From the NCBI RefSeq assembly GCF_050948215.1, contig NC_135151.1, positions 5,372,220 through 5,436,219 of the forward strand: DNA of 64,000 bases, written 5' to 3'. Source of the stretch: Halictus rubicundus. Lineage: Eukaryota; Arthropoda; Insecta; Hymenoptera; Halictidae. Each line of letters starts with the position of its first letter. Within the stretch, counting starts at the first letter, position 1. A program made the position numbers and the translations under genes. The notes beneath the pieces were generated by a model. That model searched no databases. It saw nothing but the letters and a program-made list of their open reading frames with translations, and was not told the DNA's origin. Shown here in pieces: positions 59,101 through 64,000 of this stretch.

Positions 59101-59492
59101 TATTAATGAACTGAGTTAAGTTAATGGAACAATCCATGCAATCCACAACACTATGATACGATGAAGTGAAAGTGTTATTTGTTGAATTAAGAAGACAATA
59201 AATAGCGAACTCGAATGACTCGAACTCATCCCCGATTAAAAGCATAAATTAAAAGTGGGTGGTGGCCGAATATAGAATTCCGGTTTTGTCAAAATCAGTT
59301 GCAGCACACTACGCAAACGCACGCAGAAGATGGCTCAGAGACATTTTTAGGTATCTACGCCCCTCTACCTGATATCCCTACTTCGCGTTACAAGTATTTC
59401 GCTATAGTCCGAGTCGTTTGACGAAGTAAACAAACAACCTATCGAGTGTGACCGAAATACACGCGACGTCCCTCTCCAGCTCTCCTCGTTTG
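59101..59492. other. No gene seen
   Basis: Unique DNA without features. Confidence 0.5.
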
Positions 59493-59885
59493 CCCCTTCT
59501 ACGACGCTATTTCTCCCACGCTTCCGCCCCTATGGTCTACGCGTTTCGCCTCTGTCGTGTACTGTGCGTGACTCGCAAGAAGTCCCGTGGAAGGAACGCG
59601 CAGCTGATTGGTCAGAGTGGAAGAGGCCTCGTTTCACACGCATTTTCGGTTCTAGCGAACTATTGGTTAAAGCGTGTGACGTCAAAGCCTAAACATTGGG
59701 ACTACTGGAGGGGATCATCAATGATGGGGATAGGCGAAGCGAGCGAGGGTCCCCTTTGCCCCTGTGCCGTCTCGCGAGACTTCTTGTGGGGCACGGACAG
59801 TATGTGTCATAATGTCACGTGACTCTAATCCGGTACTGACAGAGAGAGAGGGAAACTTTTTCCCCTGATCTGACGAATCTGGTCC
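59493..59885. mobile_element. hAT-like MITE relative interrupted by a small palindromic element
   Basis: CCCCTTCTAC…CTTCCGCC…CTGTCGTG at 59493-59560 and GGTACTGACAGAGAG…CTTTTTCCCC at 59832-59866 match successive parts of the inverted 35529 element, where they are adjacent. The segment between them is an insertion. The outer hAT ends are not recognisable. Confidence 0.5.
59561..59801. mobile_element. Family J palindromic element
   Basis: The ends are ACTGTGCGTGACTCGCAAGA and, complemented, ACTGTCCGTGCCCCACAAGA. The core shares ~65 bp with 39179-39245, including TGACGTCAAAGCCTAA. Non-coding. Confidence 0.6.
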
Positions 59886-59889
59886 CACT

Positions 59890-60852
59890 ATCCCTTCAGA
59901 ACCCTACGCCTCTACTACGCTAGTATTATGAGTTGGGTCCCGGAGATCCCCTCTGTTGCCCCTCACCCGAAATATCTGCCATTTTCTCGTGGACGAAGAA
60001 TACACAGCTAATAGATTGCACGAGAAAAATGTATACAACTATGCTTTCGTGGAGACATGAGCAGAGCGTTTAATAAATGGCACCGCCATCAGGTTTATAT
60101 GCTATCAAGACCGGGTACACTAATTTTCATTATCGGAATTATCGGCGCGCTTTATAATGGCGATCGATGGGTGCTAAAGCGATTCGAATTTGGCCCGTAA
60201 ACGCGAATTAATCCAGATTTTAGGTAGAACGCGACGGAACATTTCAAGGATCGAAAGTTGAAGGCCCAGTTCCGGAAGTTTTGCTAATTTCCGCGAAGGC
60301 TCTAGTTCTTACTCGGACAAACCCGTGCACGCAGAAACTTCAAAGCCGTGGCCCGATCAAGAAGGCAATTCGTTTACTTAGAACTCCCTCTTCTCTCGCC
60401 GCATCAACCTACGGCTTTGTCGTCGTTATTCTCAACGCGTCGTGGTATATCGTTCCTTAACTTTTCCGCTTTAAAGTTTAACTTCGCTCGCGCCAACGCC
60501 CGCGCTCCTTTCTCCTTAGTCCCTTTGCAAACTTCGTTACAGACGTACTGCGTGAATACCTTTATAGACTTAACGACCGCTTAGTCACGCATCAGACAAC
60601 ACCTTTGATGTTAGAGAACCCGACGAACCTAAAATTGTATCGTAAAATCCTATTACGCGATCCTAAATCTACTTGCGCGGAACGTTGCTTGATAGACGAA
60701 AACCACCATTATAGAACGAACAATTTTCGACGGAGCCAACGTTCAATGAAAATAGACCGAAATTTCTACGTTGTCGAGATACTGTTTTATTTCAGTAGCT
60801 GCGACTCACTATCGGCGACTCTGTATCGCTAGATTGTGGATTTTGATGCAAT
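59890..60852. other. No gene seen
   Basis: Unique DNA. AGATTGTGGATTTTGATGCA at 60833 resembles a family A end but has no partner. Confidence 0.5.
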
Positions 60853-60856
60853 TTAA

Positions 60857-61248
60857 CACTAGGTTGGCGGACCACTAACAGTGACTATTTTGCATTACTT
60901 TACAAAAATAACAAGAGCGTGCTACCCGCATTTTTAGCAATGCTTCTAAAATAATATATACAGTGATTTCTCTATATATGTCGCCAAGGCCTGGATGATA
61001 AACGTCGCGGAATTATCCCCACTACCGCGGGGTATACCCCGCGAGGGGCCGCGCGGCACGAGAGGAGTATAAACATAACACGGCTCGGTCACCTAGACGA
61101 TACATGACGCTGACAAGGCCCGTATCGTTGACATATATCGAGAGTTCACTGTACCCAAAGAAATAAATTTGCTGGATAATTTCTCATGTACGCATCCTTA
61201 GAATCTTAATAATTTTAAATTAAAAATATTAGAACCGTAAACCCAGTG
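60857..61248. mobile_element. piggyBac-like MITE (CACTAG ends) carrying a nested family B MITE
   Basis: TTAA (60853-60856) precedes CACTAGGTTGGCGG. The other end complemented is CACTGGGTTTACGG, followed by TAAA, a likely mutated TTAA. Removing the insertion at 60961-61151 leaves a ~200-bp element like the one at 62417. Confidence 0.75.
60961..61151 (+). mobile_element. Family B pogo-like MITE nested in a TTAA element
   Basis: The ends are CAGTGATTTCTCTATATATG and, complemented, CAGTGAACTCTCGATATATG, with TA on both sides (60959-60960, 61152-61153). The inner part contains GCGGGGTATACCCCGCG, a near-perfect palindrome. Confidence 0.92.
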
Positions 61249-61252
61249 TAAA

Positions 61253-62156
61253 GAATTACCTTGATTGCAAGATACTTTTTAATTATTATAAAAAATTACA
61301 AGGAGGCCACGTTACCTCGTCGTCTTCTAGTATTTGATCAGTGAACGATCCGACTTTGAACGGTGACGTAAATAAAAGAATTAACCTCATTTATTCTGGA
61401 AAAAACACTAAATAAGGGAAACATATTTCAAGGGATCAGGAGACAGCTTTTCCCCATTGTTACCATTACCACACGAAGAAAGTAGATTAGCCACGGTGGA
61501 CGATCCATGCGTAAGGAAAGGAAATACGTAGAAACGAATTCGGAGGGATGATTAACGATCCGTTTAAAACCCTTCCTCGGTACGTAATTATTCTTCGTGC
61601 GGCTCGGCTAGCACTGGACGTCCGAACTTCTGACCAGTATAAATCCGGCGATAAATATATTATGGCGATAATACAACGATGGCGGAACTTTCTAATAGAT
61701 CGAGGCGGCACTTTATAGGAACAGCAGCCGGCAAAGTTGCCAAGTTTCGAATATGTATAATATGCGGGGTAAGATCAACCGGTGCTGTGGACGGGGCGGC
61801 GGACGTAACTCGATAATAGCTGAGTAACGAAATTAACGTCAGATTTACATAATTGCATGACCACCTATCGAAACGTTTGTCTTCTGGCTTCGGGAGATAG
61901 CCACGCTGACCAAGGTCTGATGTTAACCGTGGGAAGCGTACCGTTGTTACGTGCACGCGTACTTGTTTACACTGTAACATCAATATCTCGGTATCACTCG
62001 GAACGTGTAGGGACAAGAAGTAGGATACTGTGGCAAGATAAACATTAAAGAAATCATTGAAATGTTTTTGTGACAAATTTTTTAATCAACTTACTTTCTG
62101 ATGTGCTATCTGTAGTACTTATTTTGTTTAAAAAAAAATTGCGCGGGACCTGAATA
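61253..62156. other. No gene seen
   Basis: Unique DNA; a 138-codon minus-strand frame (62076-61660) shows no domain and is probably chance. Confidence 0.45.
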
Positions 62157-62158
62157 TA

Positions 62159-62912
62159 CAGGGTATTCATTTGAATACTTTCCAGCCGAATATCTCGAAA
62201 AGTATGAAAGGTATTAAGAAAGTGTGAAACACTATCAGTAGTATACTATCTACTATCAGTGTGAAACACTATCAGCAGTATCAGTTTTCAACTTTGTTTT
62301 TTTCAAATGGAAACCTATATTTTTTATTATGGGATCTTATTGTACGTAAAAAAAAAAAACAGCCATTTTCGTAGGATACATTTTTTTATCGGTGCACTTG
62401 TTTCGGAGATATTTAACACTAGAACGACCGAGCAATAAATGCGACTGACGTACATTGCTTTGTAACAGTGACAAGACTGTGCCCATTCAGACTTCATACA
62501 ACTTTTATTGTAATATGTGCTTCAATGAAGAGGTCCATTAAAAAATTTCCGATGAAAACATTTTTACAATTTCAGTAATTGTAAAAGAAAAAATTAGGAA
62601 GCAGTCATTTTGACTGCTCCGGTCGTTCTAGTGTTCAAGAGAAGTAGAGCGAGACATATTATTGTGTAAAATGCTTTAACGAAAATCGTTTTTTTACGTA
62701 CAATAAGATCCCATAATAAGAAATATAGGTTTCCATTTCAAAAAACAAAGTTGACCTTCACATGATCTTGAAAACGTCATCCAAATAAAAAACTGATACT
62801 GCCCCCCCCCCTCTTTCCCCCTCGAAATTCTTGGACACGTGTTTTACACTATTTTAATATCTTTCATTGTTTTCAAGATATACGGCTGGAAAGTTTTCAA
62901 ATGAACACCACG
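62159..62912. mobile_element. Family E foldback element, 754 bp, with nested TTAA MITE
   Basis: The left end starts CAGGGTATTCATTTGAATAC and the right end complemented CGTGGTGTTCATTTGAAAAC. Matching goes on through CTTTCCAGCCG(A/T)ATATCT. An inner inverted pair (AAATGGAAACCTATATTT…ATCTTATTGTACGTAAA) also matches. TA flanks both sides (62157-62158, 62913-62914). The piggyBac-like MITE at 62417 sits in the centre. Confidence 0.85.
62417..62633. mobile_element. piggyBac-like MITE (CACTAGAACGACCG ends)
   Basis: TTAA (62413-62416) precedes CACTAGAACGACCGAGCA. The right end complemented is CACTAGAACGACCGGAGCA, followed by TTCA, one change from TTAA. The subterminal GCAGTCATTTTGACTGC is a perfect hairpin. 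Confidence 0.88.
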
Positions 62913-62914
62913 TA

Positions 62915-63097
62915 TACAATCTTGTCATTATTATAAACTGATATACATACATCAGTCATGAAATCAAAAAATACTTAGGCTTGCATCTGAAATATCTTTT
63001 TACTTTTCCTTTCTTACAAATAATGAAATATTATTTCTGGAAACATATTCCTATCTCTCCGCTTGTTACCATAAGTGATCTCCTATTATCTTCTATA
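62915..63097. other. No feature seen
   Basis: AT-rich spacer. Confidence 0.5.
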
Positions 63098-63306
63098 TTC
63101 GGTTGGAACGAAAGTTTGTAGTATTTTTCAATTAAAATTCAAAGATAAAAGTAAGTTATTTATTCGTAGGTTTATTCAATAACATGATACGTTTAAAAAA
63201 TGCCAAAAAATAATAGAACAGAATAAATATCTTATAATATATAGAATAAATATCTTAAATTTAGGATTTTAATTAAAAAACGGTACGAACTTTCGTTCCC
63301 ATCCAA
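63098..63306. mobile_element. mariner-type MITE, 209 bp
   Basis: The ends are TTCGGTTGGAACGAAAGTTT and, complemented, TTGGATGGGAACGAAAGTTC, continuing into TTTTT-AATTAAAAT. TA lies on both sides (63096-63097, 63307-63308). The ends differ from those at 58124, so it is a second MITE lineage. Confidence 0.85.
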
Positions 63307-63308
63307 TA

Positions 63309-63741
63309 TGTCCCTTTGTAGCCGAAACAGAAAATAATTGGAAGTGTCGGCTCTCCGTAACAGATACTCGGGACAAGGGATCTTTGTAACAATTTCAAGA
63401 CCCGCGATCGACAATACGTTGTTATATATTGTTGCAAGATAAGGCTTGTTAACTATCCGCCAGTTTGCCACGACGAACGAAAAACAACATTTCCGTTTTC
63501 TCGACGTTTCCGGTCACGTGTACAGAGCCGAGCACTGTACTTTGATCTAAAGAGCCGGGGTTCTTGTCTCCGCAGTGGAATTCGATTAAACTGCCTGCAA
63601 CGTCGTTCGAGTTTCTTAGTCGAATTGGAAGATTCCACGAGCTTTCGACGACACTCCTTCGCCCGGAAAGCTCGTGAAAAGCGGCCCCCGTTGGTTCTTC
63701 CTTGGTAAGCCGTTGTCGCGTTCCCCTGGTCTCCCCTTGGT
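63309..63741. other. No gene seen
   Basis: Unique DNA; the 119-codon minus-strand frame reads through the CT repeat and is an artefact. Confidence 0.5.
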
Positions 63742-63747
63742 TCTCTC

Positions 63748-63799
<52 letters not shown>
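63742..63799. repeat. (CT)n microsatellite
   Basis: Nearly uninterrupted CT units over 58 bp. Confidence 0.98.
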
Positions 63800-63801
<2 letters not shown>

Positions 63802-64000
63802 GCCGGGATCAATTAGAAAATACTTTGACCGGAAATTCTCGTCCTGGGATTACTCTTAACCAGAAGCTCGCGAGACACGATCGCGTTACGGGAACACCGC
63901 ATAAGGATTATAAAGTTCGCGGGCGCGGACTTTGAAAGAACGCGACGCCCGCCGGCCGTTCTACCATGGAAAATGGAAAGGGAACTCGTGAGTGGTTTCG
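63800..64000. other. No gene seen; CpG-rich end of window
   Basis: CpG-rich sequence running to the window edge without a defendable reading frame. Confidence 0.45.

Noticed and set aside
59448..59822. 124-codon frame
   Set aside because: Lies across the hAT-like/palindromic nested elements and has no domain.
63453..63812. 119-codon minus-strand frame
   Set aside because: Crosses a CT microsatellite; no domain.

Overview
This window looks like a gene-poor, transposon-rich stretch of an insect nuclear genome, most likely a hymenopteran (ant- or bee-like). The reasons are the absence of operons and of any long intact host reading frame, many CpG-dense patches in otherwise AT-rich DNA, long CT/GA microsatellites, and crowding with mariner, Tc1, piggyBac-type (TTAA), pogo-like (TA), hAT-like, Transib-like and foldback elements. 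The hymenopteran call is inference; 'insect' is well supported by the element types. I found no host protein-coding gene I can defend. The window is probably intergenic or inside long introns.

Layout. 1-1047: decayed Tc1-like transposon cut by the window edge. 2.0-3.7 kb: copies of a ~200-bp MITE family (family A, 9-bp target duplications). 4.7-5.7 kb and 9.7-10.75 kb: two related transposon remnants carrying tandemly repeated DUF4817-type DNA-binding domains on the minus strand. 7.3, 16.0, 38.9, 56.4 and 62.2 kb: TA-flanked foldback elements with CAGGGT-type ends (family E). 13.5, 17.8, 44.3, 49.8, 57.8, 60.9 and 62.4 kb: TTAA-flanked piggyBac-like MITEs (family D). 8.9, 22.7 and 32.2 kb (family C) and 17.8, 34.5, 48.7, 54.8 and 61.0 kb (family B): two pogo-like TA-flanked MITE families. 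19.6, 28.7 and 51.7 kb: three copies of one mariner (DD34D), all broken. 21.0 kb: Transib-like element with a CACAGTG end and a perfect 5-bp duplication. 23.0-25.5 kb: the most unusual object, a 2.5-kb transposon with two perfect 780-bp inverted arms, each holding a tRNA-like Pol III unit pointing inward, around a remnant of an ISL2EU/DDE_Tnp_4-type transposase. 35.5 kb: hAT-like MITE. 47.8-48.5 kb: five-copy 155-bp tandem satellite. 58.1 and 63.1 kb: mariner-type MITEs.

How the parts relate. Most small elements are non-autonomous and depend on transposases encoded elsewhere. Nesting gives relative ages: family B inserted into family D (60.9 kb, probably 17.8 kb), family D into family E (62.4 kb), a foldback into a D relative (49.9 kb), and a small palindromic element into a hAT relative (59.5 kb). 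All transposase reading frames visible here are truncated or frameshifted, so nothing in the window appears able to move itself. The remaining DNA is unique sequence with CpG-rich patches; three weak candidate exons are listed among the findings only.
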